In this document: positions 46,544-56,779 of the stretch, piece by piece
Layout: each line of letters opens with the position of its first letter
Position numbering within the stretch: position 1 is the stretch's first letter
Assembly: GCA_963969495.1 (NCBI GenBank)
Contig: OZ018320.1
Coordinates: 77,180,313 to 77,244,312, forward strand
Reading direction: 5' to 3'
DNA length: 64,000 nt
Source: Ceratothoa steindachneri
Lineage: Eukaryota > Arthropoda > Malacostraca > Isopoda > Cymothoidae
Notes under the pieces: generated by a model
Seen by the model: only the letters and a program-made list of their open reading frames with translations
Told to the model about the DNA's origin: nothing
Databases searched by the model: none
Translations under genes and position numbers: made by a program

Positions 46544-46617
46544 TACTTGGAAAAACTATTTCATTTTTTCCTGCGGGACATTGTATTCATTTGCTACCCT
46601 CACGTGATACTTTGTGA

Positions 46618-46621
<4 letters not shown>

Positions 46622-46692
<71 letters not shown>
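46622..46692. repeat. (TA)n microsatellite
   Basis: About 71 bp between the tail of PLE D and the left end of PLE E. Confidence 0.97.
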
Positions 46693-46695
<3 letters not shown>

Positions 46696-46717
46696 GAATT
46701 AAACCACATTCTCCGAA

Positions 46718-47562
46718 TATGATAATAGATTACCCTTTTTAGATGTCCTCATTAATAAAGATCACCATGAATTAAAGCTTGACGTGTATAGGAAACCAAC
46801 CCACTCGAATGCCTATATACATTATTTTTCGTTTCACGATAATACTGTTAAAAATCGGTAATTTCTAACCTTTTCCTTAGAGCATACAAAATATGTCATC
46901 CTTCCTATTTATATGAAGAAATTGTCATTATCAGGACCATTTTTTCTAATTTGTATTACCCTGATTGGTTCATATCGTCTGCCCATTTTGCAGCTAGGAA
47001 AACATTCTATGGTAATAAGCCTTCCCGCACTAACGACTTCAACAAATGTATAACATTGCCATTTAATAATAAATTAAATAGATCAAAGGACATATTTGGA
47101 AAAGCAGGTATTAATCTAGCCTTTAAATATAATAATTCCTTAAACCAATTGATGATGGCCAGGAAACCCAAAGAACATCATAACATAGGAGTATATGCAA
47201 TACCATGCAATGATTGCCATAAAGTTTATATAGGGGAAAAGGGAAGAAATATAGACAAGAGATTGTACGAACACAAAAGAGATATTAGAGTGGGCAGCGA
47301 AAGTAGTGGAATATTTTGCCATGTTAGAGACAAGAATCATACGATCGATTTCAATGGAAGTAAAATGGTATTTAAATCGGCTAACTATGTTAAGAGAAGA
47401 ATCGTAGAATCGAGCTTGATATCTTCAGTTCCTAATTTAAATCTATATGAGGGTCAATTTTCTTTTAATCCTGTAATAAGAAAGCATATAAACAAAATAG
47501 TTAAATGTCAGCCCTTCAATATGTTTAGGCCTCCCCCCCCTCCCAAGATTAGCCACAAGTAG
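46718..47562 (+). pseudogene. PLE E: end of RT plus GIY-YIG endonuclease
   Basis: YDNRLPFLDVLINKDHHELK and LDVYRKPTHSNAYIHYFSF lead to a TAA (46859-46861). After a shift, ICHPSYLYEEIVIIRTIFSN and YYPDWFISSAHFAARKTFYG open a frame to 47562. The GIY-YIG domain is NIGVYAIPCNDCHKVYIGEK (GVY and YIG with CxxC), GRNIDKRLYEHKRDIR, and FCHVRDKNHTIDFNGSKMVF. The last 200 codons are unbroken. RT palm motifs are absent, so this is a 5'-truncated copy of a lineage different from A, B and D. Confidence 0.8.
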
Positions 47563-47634
47563 GGGATTGGGGGAAAAAAGAGGGGATCTTGTGTTATGCT
47601 TATATGCACTTCTCTTATATTTTCTACTCAGTGT

Positions 47635-47668
47635 CAGTTGAAAAAGGGTGTGAGATACACCGAAACTG
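47635..47668 (+). ncRNA. two-stem hairpin in PLE E tail, hammerhead-like
   Basis: Outer stem CAGTT (47635-47639) with AACTG (47664-47668). TTGAAAAAG core (47638-47646). Inner stem GGTGT (47647-47651), loop GAGAT, ACACC (47657-47661), then GAAAC. Same order as the A and D hairpins. The core is strongly degenerate. Confidence 0.35.
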
Positions 47669-47740
47669 TTATGAATTAAATTGTCTTCGGAAAATGTGGT
47701 TTAATTCCTCATCTTTTCTTGCGATATTGCATTAATTTTC

Positions 47741-47741
<1 letters not shown>

Positions 47742-47811
<70 letters not shown>
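47742..47811. repeat. (TA)n microsatellite
   Basis: About 70 bp, shortly after the right end of PLE E. Confidence 0.97.
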
Positions 47812-47814
<3 letters not shown>

Positions 47815-49034
47815 GGGCGACTGGTTACATTTTTGCTTAGGCAGGCAATTTTATGAAATACAGAGAAAATATAACGTTCCTACAAAACTTTGCATAATTG
47901 TTAAATATATAATTTAGTAAATTAGAATAGCTTTCATAAACATTTTGAAACGTTTTTGAAAAAAATTATTCAATGCTATGTTTATTAATCAAAGAAAAGG
48001 TAAAACATAACAACGAGAAATAGCAGTGTGTAAATTATCGAAATCTTCATATCCACGATCAACAGAATTCCACAAAGATTTTTCATTTGAAAATAACGAA
48101 TATGACTAACAACTTACACTTTCTACTGGAATTATTTCCACCTAACCATGGATCTAATCTGTTCAAGAGATAAATCCTTAATGCATGAAAAATTTGGGGT
48201 GATATCGATAACACTAAGGTCGGTATACATATTCTTATTGGTAGTAAATTGTCATATCAATATCTATAATGTAGTAGAAAGCAGAGATTCTGCCACACTA
48301 CTTAGAATACTAAACTCTTTTGTACGATCTGGTTCAATTGTACACATAGTATGTGTGTACAAATGGTCTTGATTGGTTGCCAGATATCACTTGCGCTTGC
48401 ATGCATTCTGTATTTCATTAATAATTTAAATGATAACAACTGTTAGTCTCAATGCCTAAGCTTGAAAGGCGCGGAAACCAACGCATTGGGTTTGTTAACA
48501 AAAAAGGAAGTGGCTGAAGGTCATAAAAAAAAACTAATAAATAAAAGTAAGGTTTTGAAAAGATGCAGGTGGTCTTTTCAGGGGAGATTCTCTACGCGGA
48601 TTTAGCCCAAAGAACCTTCGTTAGTTCACTGTTAAGAAAGGAAAATGAAACGGGGAAGAGTTGAAAAGAGGGAAAATTCGAAGGACAAGGTCCGTTCTCC
48701 CGGGAATGAGAAATTGTGTACTTACCTTGAGTAGCTTCGGAATTGAAATCTTACCATCGAAAACCACTGAACCTTACTTTGAAGGGGAGGAAACGGAACG
48801 AGTCAGGAGTCTTGAGATGTGGTGTTTACGCGTAGAGGCGTATGCGAATTATATTGGGTTCCATCTCGGAAAGTGGGAAAGAACCCAGGGTAGAGGGAAG
48901 GGAAACTTCATTCTCCCGCGTGGCAGGGAATTTGAGGACGCTCAAAACAACTAAAAGAGGGAGATTGGGCAACTAGGCCAGGACACATGGGAGCGTGGAG
49001 AGCCCGACAAGTGAAGTGTATGGTCCATTTTTCT
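47812..49034. other. unassigned DNA
   Basis: Starts CAGGGGCGACTGG, which looks like a hAT end but has no partner that I find. An open frame of 97 codons at 48661-48954 has no motif and unusual GA-rich composition; I do not call it a gene. Confidence 0.4.
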
Positions 49035-49560
49035 TACACAACACATATAAAATTGTGGTAACTGAGAGGTAAATATATATTTTTAATTTTAGCATGTTTT
49101 GCAGCATTTTAACTCATGTATTTCAGCCACAAAAACTTGAAGAAGTTAAACGTTATACCAGCGAAGTAGTATACGTAACAAACATCCTTATTATTCCTTC
49201 CAATAAAAATAATTTTTCGGTAATGAGTTACAATATTTCCCAGTTATCACTTGCGGCTGCATGATAAGAACACATATATAAAATTGTTGTAGATAAGAGG
49301 TAAATATATATTTTTAACTTTTAGCATGTTTTGAAGCATTTTAACTGATGTATTTTAACTAAAAAAACTTGAAGAAGTTAAACGTTATGCCAGCGAAGGA
49401 GCGTATGCAACAAACAACCTTATTATTCCTAACAATAAAAACTATTTTTCTGTACCCAGCCACAATCTTTGAAAGCTAAATGATCTCGCCTATATTGCTG
49501 GTCTACGCAACAAACAGTCTTATTGTCTATTGCAATGAAAACCATTTTTCTGAAGACCAT
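49035..49560. repeat. tandem duplication, period about 232 bp
   Basis: Shared blocks: GGTAAATATATATTTTTAA, TAGCATGTTTTG, AACTTGAAGAAGTTAAACG and CAACAAACA...TTATT, in copy 1 (49040-49265) and copy 2 (49269-49450). A third partial copy lies at about 49500-49555. No coding. Confidence 0.8.
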
Positions 49561-49727
49561 TTTTGTGTAGCCTGGCTTACTTGAAGCCAAGCTACGAGAA
49601 AATTATCCTTTGAATCTTATAAAATAATGTTTAATTTCTCTGCAGTGTGAAAGGCTTACAAGTTACAACGTGATTCTATGAAAACAAGGCATGCAGTGTA
49701 TGCCTTGCATTCGTGGAGGAATTGACA

Positions 49728-49730
<3 letters not shown>

Positions 49731-49794
<64 letters not shown>
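49731..49794. repeat. (TA)n microsatellite
   Basis: About 64 bp of TA. Confidence 0.97.
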
Positions 49795-49796
<2 letters not shown>

Positions 49797-50013
49797 AAGT
49801 AGCGCGAGAGAATGATGAAAATGAATTCATTAAACCACATTGGTTCTCTGCGTTGCATAGTGTACTAAAGGCTTACTTTTAACTGTGATCAAAGGGGTGC
49901 TCGCTGCCTCAGTGTGCCTGGTTCGAATCGCTTCCCTGCGCGGATTTTTTCGAAAAAAGGTAATAAAAATATTAATGCAAGGAAAAATTATTCCGTTTTC
50001 TCTTTCAATGTAG

Positions 50014-50016
<3 letters not shown>

Positions 50017-50096
<80 letters not shown>

Positions 50097-50118
50097 TAGA
50101 TAGATAGATAGATAGATA
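50017..50118. repeat. (TA)n followed by (GATA)n
   Basis: About 77 bp of TA, then about six GATA units (50094-50118). The rest of 49561-50341 shows no coding. Confidence 0.95.
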
Positions 50119-50341
50119 TGGTGATCCATTTACACAAAATTTACACACACTCTATTCTATGTACAGGGTCTTTTCCACGATCGTTCCGACCGGAGTGACC
50201 ATTGATTTCACCTTAGTCACGTTACCTTCTAGGTCACAACAACATCCGTTCCCACAAAATTAGGCGAACCTGTTAAACTGAATCCCATAAAATTTCTTAT
50301 CCCACCATCCATCTATAAAATTACTTGGATAGACAATCTCT

Positions 50342-50370
50342 GCTCTCTCTCTCTCTCTCTCTCTCTCTCT

Positions 50371-50427
<57 letters not shown>

Positions 50428-50430
50428 AAG
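50342..50430. repeat. inverted microsatellite (CT)n-(AG)n
   Basis: CT dinucleotides to about 50371, then AG dinucleotides to 50430, joined at CTCGAGAG. The two halves are perfect complements and can fold into one long hairpin. Confidence 0.95.
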
Positions 50431-50839
50431 TAGAGGGAGAGGTGACGCCCCCTTATCGCGGGAAGAGAGCTTGTGTGTACATTTGACTTTTCGAGCTATG
50501 TCGGCGGGGGTACCTCTCTTCTGGGTACCCCTGCTAGGGCTTCCCTTGTCGATTTGGTCGGAAACGAGGTTCCAGACTAAGTGCGTCCTTCCTTCATTTT
50601 TCTAATCTATCCTTCCATTTTTTCACTTTTATCCTATCTCTTCCACTTATTATACAAAAAGAAAAACAAAACAAAAAAAAACCTACTCCTATCGTGTCAC
50701 TCTTACCCTATTTTTCCTCTATCTACATATAAGGACCTGGCAGCTACCTCATGCATCAGAAGAGAGGCTTTGGAACCTCTATAAACAATGCCAATCGACG
50801 CTTACTGGTTGCGAGAGACTACGACTAGAGATGTCCTAG
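50431..50839. other. unassigned DNA before the CR1-like LINE
   Basis: Includes a C/T- and A-rich stretch (50580-50690). No coding recognised. The part near 50800 may be the leader of the LINE. Confidence 0.4.
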
Positions 50840-51390
50840 GCGTTCAGGCACGATGAATGGGATGAGGGTAGTGCCCCGTTAATCCCTTCCCTGGCGCGTA
50901 ATTATTGACCATTCCCAGTGACTGTTGACGGGTGCCTCTGGTAGCATCGGTCCAAGGTGACGGCCCTTTGTTCCCAGGTTGGTTACTAGGCCAATAAAAA
51001 GCCTTGGGTGAAGTCGCTTGGTGTGGCAGGATATCCATTGAACGCTACCCCGAGATTCTGGCCATCGCGAAGGGAACTAGTAGGAGTTTAGTACGGGGCG
51101 TGCTCCGTTGTTCACCTTATGAGAAATCGATGGCCCCTTCGGGGACAGTCAGTGCTGCTTGGTTGGGAGCCACGGCACACCGAGGTTTGACGTCTCGGTC
51201 GGACGAACAGCAGCACATGGAGCGTGCCTTCTGAAAAATCCGAAACGTCTCTGATCAATAGGCAAGAGCGACTCACGTGGGGAGAACTCACCAACCCCCT
51301 TTTTCTACTATTGTTCGGTCGCAAAGTTTTGAGAGAGAGAGAAAGTGTTCAAAATGACAGGGACAAAGGTCCAGCTACACTCAAATACAC

Positions 51391-51675
51391 ATGTGCGATA
51401 TGCCAGAAGGACAAGTGTGCGTGGACTTCCCGGAGGGATGTTTTTCGAAATGCCACCCAGGAAGTATATGCACTGATTGTATCCTTAAAGGAGAGGTCCG
51501 GGGGGCAGTGGCATACTGCAATGAACTCAAGGATATCTTCACAACCTCTGAAGAAAAATCTAGGGCACTGGAAACTAAACTACAGACCCTAGACATGGAG
51601 CATGCGCTTCAGATTCGACGTCTCGAGGAGAGAATCCAAGAGCTAGCTTCTAAACTAGAGGCCCAGTCAGCTTAA
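51391..51675 (+). CDS. CR1-like ORF1, Cys-rich and coiled-coil part
   Basis: 94 codons. A Cys-rich head (CDMPEGQVCVDFPEGCFSKC, CTDCILKG) suggests a small zinc-binding fold. Then comes a helical heptad region (EEKSRALETKLQTLDMEHAL, RRLEERIQELASKLEAQ), likely a coiled coil for multimer formation. CR1/L2-type ORF1 proteins combine a zinc-binding/coiled-coil part with an esterase. A stop at 51675 separates it from the Lys-rich linker (51780-52020) and esterase downstream. Confidence 0.6.
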   Translation: MCDMPEGQVCVDFPEGCFSKCHPGSICTDCILKGEVRGAVAYCNELKDIFTTSEEKSRALETKLQTLDMEHALQIRRLEERIQELASKLEAQSA

Positions 51676-51927
51676 GCTCGAGACGAAACTCCCACTGACT
51701 TTGGTGGTTCCGCCGATGAGACTCCAACTCAAGGAGCTGAAACTGCATTGGCAGTGACACTTCAGCCAAGCGGAAAAATTAAGAAGAGAAAAAAAGGAAA
51801 AAAAGAAGAAAAACAACAACCTTAATGCAGCTCACCCCAGTGTAGAGGATTCCAGCGTTACTGGTGGGCAAGGGAAAGGGGAAAGAAAATAAGAGAAAAA
51901 AGAAACAGAAGAAAAGACAAATGAAGA

Positions 51928-52680
51928 TTGAAAAAAGGGAAAAAGAAGAAGAAGAAAAAAAACAAGGGAAATGCGGAGACGAAAAGGAAAAGAGATAAGT
52001 CTCTCGCGAAAGAAAAGATTGCAGACAAATCTGCGAGGGTCAACCTGTTGGGGAACTCTCAAGCACGGGCCTTGCAACCCCTGCTAGCAGCACGCCTTTG
52101 CATGAGTGTGAAAGTAAGTTGCCTACCGGGGAGAGGAAACCAGCAGATAAGAGTAAAGGAGGAGAAATCTCAGATTTCTGAGAACTCAGTCGTTGCCCTA
52201 CTGGTAAGTGGCAACGACCTTTACCTCAGTGGATGAAGGATAGGCCCCACAGAAAAGATTCTCAACACAGTCATGGGTGCTGTGGACGACTGTGGGCTGA
52301 AAACACGCAGACGTGTAGTGGTCGGGATGCTCCCGAGAAGAGTTCCAACCTGGACCGCTCACTCGAGAAACGTCTCCCTTAATCGACGCCTGGGAGATTT
52401 GTGTACGGCGGAGGGGGTCTTTTTGGTGGACCGTTAACGCACCTTCTATGGTATAAACGATCTATACCAAAGGGATGGAGTATATCTTTCCTTTAAAGGA
52501 AAGGCTGTACTCTATAACATGATACAATATGTCGTGGACCCTAAGGAGTGTCAGGCCCAGAGTGAAAGCGGACGTACGCCAGTACGCCCGTGTCACTCCT
52601 GGAACGATATTCTCGGAGGTCGCAAAGAGGGAAGTCACTAAACCAATAAATAAGCCGGGAAACGGAAGAGAGTAGGGAGT
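51928..52680 (+). pseudogene. CR1-like ORF1 esterase (SGNH) domain, altered
   Basis: A Lys-rich linker, then RVNLLGNSQARALQPLLAA with the nucleophile block GNS (usual GDS), VSCLPGRGNQQI (Gly block), and ALLVSGNDLYLSG (G-N-D block). A TGA (52234-52236) follows, then RRRVVVGMLPRRVP, NRRLGDLCTAEGVFLVD and DLYQRDGVYLSFKGKAVL. The last block should be DG(V/L)H; here His is replaced by Tyr. SGNH folds use Ser-Asp-His catalysis, so this copy would lack the general base. The domain is typical of CR1-group ORF1 proteins. Its role in retrotransposition is not settled. Confidence 0.7.
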
Positions 52681-53838
52681 TCTACATTCGGGGGACTCCC
52701 TGGAAGTTCTTCTGTTTAATGCGAGGTCGACCAGGAACAAGTTTCTTGAACTTCGTGGCCTCGTAGCGACGGAAGAACCTGAAATGATAGCCATAACGGA
52801 GTTATGGGTAAAAACATCAACCGAGATTTTGAAGGTGAATTCACGATTCCCGGTTACCAACTCTTCCAAAAGATAGGCCAGATAGAGAGGATGGCGATGT
52901 GATGTTGTATGTCAAGGATAGGCTCAAATCGACGAACTGCAACATTGTATCCGACCACGAGCTACTAGCTGTTGACCTAGGCATAGGTCCTGCCAAATAC
53001 AGGACCCTGATGCTTTACAGACCCCTACCCAACTCGTTGAAAAGGACAGGGATTTGTACCGGCCGCTGGGTGAACTTGTACAAGACAGAGTGTGTATTGC
53101 CATGGGTGATTTCAACACCTAAGTTGACTGGGAAACGAGAGAAACCTGTGGCGAGAACGCACTACTCCTGGAGTTCGCCAACAACGAGTTCCTGACTCAA
53201 TGGTTGAGAGAACCGACGAGAGGCAATAATACCCTCGACTTGGTTTTCACCTGTGAGGATGACATCGTTGAGAATCTCTTGGCAGGGGAAGAGCTCGGTG
53301 GCAGTGATCACCGACTAGTCAGATTTATAGTCAAGGTTCCCAAGATAGACTCTGCGACTAGTAAATCGAGGAAACTTGATTTGAGAAGAGCAGACTTTGC
53401 AGGTCTTCGTGCTGGCTTGACTGATACTAGGCTAGAAGTGTGAGAGGATATTGAAGATTCGTGGAATAGATTCAAAACTAAGTTCATGAGTCTTCAATCA
53501 CGTTTCATCCCTTTGAAAAGCCTTCGTCAGTCTTCCGTTCAACCAAAGTGGTTTAATCGAGACATCGGTCAACTGCTGAGGGAGAAGAGAACGGTGTACC
53601 GGCAGTCAAAGATTTCTGGAGACTTTGAGAAGTACTGTAGGCTAGCTAGGAGGGTGAAGTCCAGCATAAGGGCGGCAAAGAGTGCTGAGGAGCTCCGAGT
53701 GGCGAGACTCTGCAAGGAGAATCCCAAGGAGTTCTTTGGTTATGTAAATAGCCGTAAGCTAGACTTCATTTGCGTAAACAGGTCAAAAGATGAGAAAAGA
53801 ATTATCAACATATATTTCATGATCATTTCGGTTCTCTA
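52680..53838 (+). pseudogene. CR1-like ORF2 endonuclease and linker, no RT
   Basis: SLEVLLFNARSTRNKFLELR (endonuclease start), EEPEMIAITELWVK (catalytic Glu in TEL/TEx), MGDFNTxVDWE near 53100-53130, LREPTRGNNTLDLVFT (53205), LGGSDHRLVRFIVKVPK (SDH motif). Then WNRFKTKFMSLQSRFIPLK, WFNRDIGQLLREKR and NPKEFFGYVNSRKL, the linker that normally precedes RT. Stops and shifts lie near 52875, 53120 and 53441. The similarity ends at about 53775. Confidence 0.75.
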
Positions 53839-53924
53839 GATGAATGATCATAGATAAGACTACTTTTGTACCTAAGCTGTCGTTATTCTTGGCATTTGAT
53901 GTGGATTTTATTTGCTTTCCTTGT

Positions 53925-54480
53925 TATAGGTCCGCTTGAAAACAATAGTCACTAATTGCACAACACAGCATCCACTGTTTAAAACCGAATCTTATTTGCT
54001 TTCCTATTATGAATTGTTTCAGAGAATTTCTTCCGTAGTATCTTATGACCTGCTCATATATTGATAGTTCCTTTGCCAATACCCCAAACTGTTTAAACTT
54101 CTCATTCAAAGCATCAGCTAGGGGTCTAAATTTAAATCCTTTATCATCGTTGTTGCTTTCTGCATTTTCGTTGTTAACAAACTTAAGAAAGCTTTTGATG
54201 CTATAAATTTATTTCATGGCATTGTCTTTCTAATAATCTGAGTTTCTAAGTCTTCATCAGTACACTAATAGTGCCGTTCACTTGGTAGTTTGTGGAATCC
54301 GGAAAAAAATATTCTAATAAAGTTTTTCAAACAGTTTTTTGACAATTTAAAATCATGCACATTTTTCGGTTAGTTCACCTACTGCTGGGGGAATCTCAAC
54401 TATATCGATGAATTGTTCATCAGTAGGAGAGTCATTTTGTTTTGCATATTCTATAGATTCACAAACTGAAAAGAATGAAT
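53925..54480 (-). pseudogene. piggyBac transposase fragment
   Basis: Shifted frames: an acidic N-terminus (ESIEYAKQNDSPTDEQFIDI), then NNENAESNNDDKGFKFRPL. Then NEKFKQFGVLAKELSIYEQV, IRYYGRNSLKQFIIGKQIRF and GFKQWMLCCAISDYCFQADL (54109-53927). The LSIDE...YYGRHS..QFIRGKPIRFG pattern is a core piggyBac domain motif; the catalytic Asp of SIDE is Tyr here (SIYEQ). The DDD domain beyond is absent. This is a relic. Confidence 0.8.
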
Positions 54481-55038
54481 TTGTTGGAACGGTGTAAGCC
54501 GTGGACTATCTGAAAAAAAATGTATATATGCATATAATAAATAAGGAAATAATTTGATATTTATCGAGTTGTTTCTACATTGAAAAAGTTATAAGAAGAG
54601 TAAAGTTTGTCCTTGCAAGCCATTTTTTATTTTTACTTGGTATCCAAAGATAATGGGAAAAATGACAACATGCCCATGGTCATTATTTTAGGACCAAATT
54701 TCTAGATTCTAGAGCATACGATATTTGAATAATGTTATTTTCAAAGAATTTTTTTTATTTCATAGAACAGAACATTTATTTACCTAATATAAAAATATCA
54801 ATTAAATATATGTACTACTTACTAGCAAAAATTTTATTGAATAATAGGTGAAACTAAAAACGTACTTTCTTTCAAGATATTCACACAGCAATGAAAACTG
54901 AACCAAGAGTAATGCCAAAATTCACGAGGAAACTAATTTTTATGACAAATTATTTATATATCTGAAAACTACTTTTATTGATGATATATTATAAAATATT
55001 TGGGGGGTCCTTAAAAAAGGACCATGGGCACTAATGGG
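53925..55038 (-). mobile_element. piggyBac element, 5' end and part of transposase
   Basis: On the minus strand the element starts CCCATTAGTGCCCATGGTCC right after TTAA (55039-55042), the classic piggyBac target and a typical CCC terminus. A related phrase, GCCCATGGTCATTATTTTAG, lies inside at about 54671-54690. Coding is at 54480-53925. The other end is missing, and the CR1-like LINE lies there. Confidence 0.75.
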
Positions 55039-55042
55039 TTAA

Positions 55043-55789
<747 letters not shown>

Positions 55790-56045
55790 TTGTCTCTGAA
55801 TATTTTTGATGATTATTATAACTTTCATATTTCTTTAGTGTTAATGCACTACTATTTTCTTAATTTTCTTAATTCATTCATTAAAAATGTTCCCTTTTTA
55901 ATGATCCCTGGATTCAATTTTTTATCGGAGAAATACCAAAATAATTACCCTATTAAGACTAAAACCAAAACTTTATGCCCTTTTTCATTTATTTTAAGGT
56001 CCCTGAGAATTGGTTTTCAGCCCGAAACAACGTCGGTACCAAAGA
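55790..56045 (+). mobile_element. probable PLE tail
   Basis: AT-rich stretch ending with CTGAGAA-TTGG-TTTTCAG (56003-56020; a 7-bp hairpin with one G-U), then CCCGAAACAACGTC (56021-56034). GAAAC-AAC-GTC is what the third helix of a PLE hammerhead looks like. Assignment rests on this motif only. Confidence 0.4.
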
Positions 56046-56446
56046 AATAAAATTTCAAGATGGAAATCCTGAATGCAACCTAATTGTTCATCCTTATACT
56101 ACGAGTATCTATATACTGACAGTGTAACCCGGAAAGAACAGGTTAAAAGACGAAAAAGTAGTGGTCTTATCAGACTGGAATGGTAAAAAAGGATAAACTC
56201 CCTGTCTCACAGTGACCTGAACTTCAAGTAGATTGGATTACATGCTGCTTTTCTTGTATATGGATGGCTTCGAGAAAGTAATTTAATGAAATCTGGGGCA
56301 AAGTCTAAAATTCTAATGTTTTCCTACACCCCTTTCCTTTCAAGACAAACCCCATGTTTTACAGTTGAATGTATTTCAGGGATTCCATCGTTTAAGTGTT
56401 ATGTTATACTTTTTGAGAGTTTGGTTTCGATCATTCCAATATACAT
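56046..56446. other. unassigned DNA between PLE pieces
   Basis: No coding or element end recognised. Confidence 0.4.
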
Positions 56447-56745
56447 ATGAGTCGGAGCGGCGATCGCTGCCTCCTATGCTGCATTTATTTAGACGAAATA
56501 CTAATCAAGGAAATTATTAACCGAGGAATATGGCCAACAAAATGCAGAAAAAAATCTTTATTTATCTCCTATCAAACTAAAAGGCCCTCAAGTCTTATTA
56601 TGTATAACAACCCGAAACCTACCCATGAACTCAAACAACGTGTCCATCTGGTCTATGAGTACACCTGCAGCATAGGAAAGTGCGAGCTCAGCTCCCAATC
56701 ATATATTCTAATGGCTGAAATATAACTCCCAATCCTTCTCCTTTC
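56447..56745 (+). pseudogene. PLE F fragment, start of GIY-YIG domain
   Basis: IINRGIWPTKCRKKSLFISY, YQTKRPSSLIMYNNPKPTH, VHLVYEYTCSIGKCELSSQS and YI (GIY equivalent VYEYTC and YIG equivalent YILM, changed). The YxTxRxSxLxMxNNP block before the nuclease marks another PLE lineage, different from A-E. It is cut at both ends, and the conserved YIGMTT is lost. Confidence 0.65.
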
Positions 56746-56779
56746 GCTACCGCGTTCTCCACATTCTCCAGTCTGTTCT

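Larger units (their letters stand above)
44240..46620 (+). mobile_element. Penelope-like element D, near full length
   Basis: The longest PLE copy in plus orientation. It has the RT N-terminal region, RT core, GIY-YIG and a 3' untranslated tail of about 420 bp (46202-46620). The tail has a hammerhead-like hairpin (46514-46543) and a terminal hairpin CTCAC/GTGAG (46599-46618), ending at a (TA)n array. Same subfamily as A/B by protein, but clearly diverged. Confidence 0.85.
46693..47710 (+). mobile_element. Penelope-like element E with 25-bp inverted ends
   Basis: Left end GAGGAATTAAACCACATT... at 46693-46717 is the complement of 47686-47710, with 24 of 25 bases matching. Between them lie the end of an RT region, a GIY-YIG endonuclease and a tail with a strong hairpin (47635-47668). 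PLEs often carry inverted or direct pieces of their own tail at the 5' side. A (TA)n array touches the left end, and another lies 31 bp beyond the right. Confidence 0.8.
50840..53790 (+). mobile_element. CR1-like LINE lacking its RT
   Basis: Leader (about 50840-51380), ORF1 in two blocks (Cys-rich/coiled-coil, then SGNH esterase), and the endonuclease of ORF2 followed by the pre-RT linker, which stops at about 53770. RT and 3' tail are missing, the opposite of the usual 5' truncation. piggyBac DNA follows directly, so the 3' part may have been displaced or lost there. Confidence 0.75.

Noticed and set aside
47815..47830. CAGGGGCGACTGG as a hAT end
   Set aside because: No matching inverted end or 8-bp duplication found nearby.
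48661..48954. 97-codon open frame
   Set aside because: No recognisable motif, no neighbour that explains it, GA-rich composition.
49915..49932. GGTTCGAATCG resembling a tRNA B box (tRNA gene or SINE head)
   Set aside because: No A box at the right distance and no cloverleaf; kept only as a possible SINE scrap.
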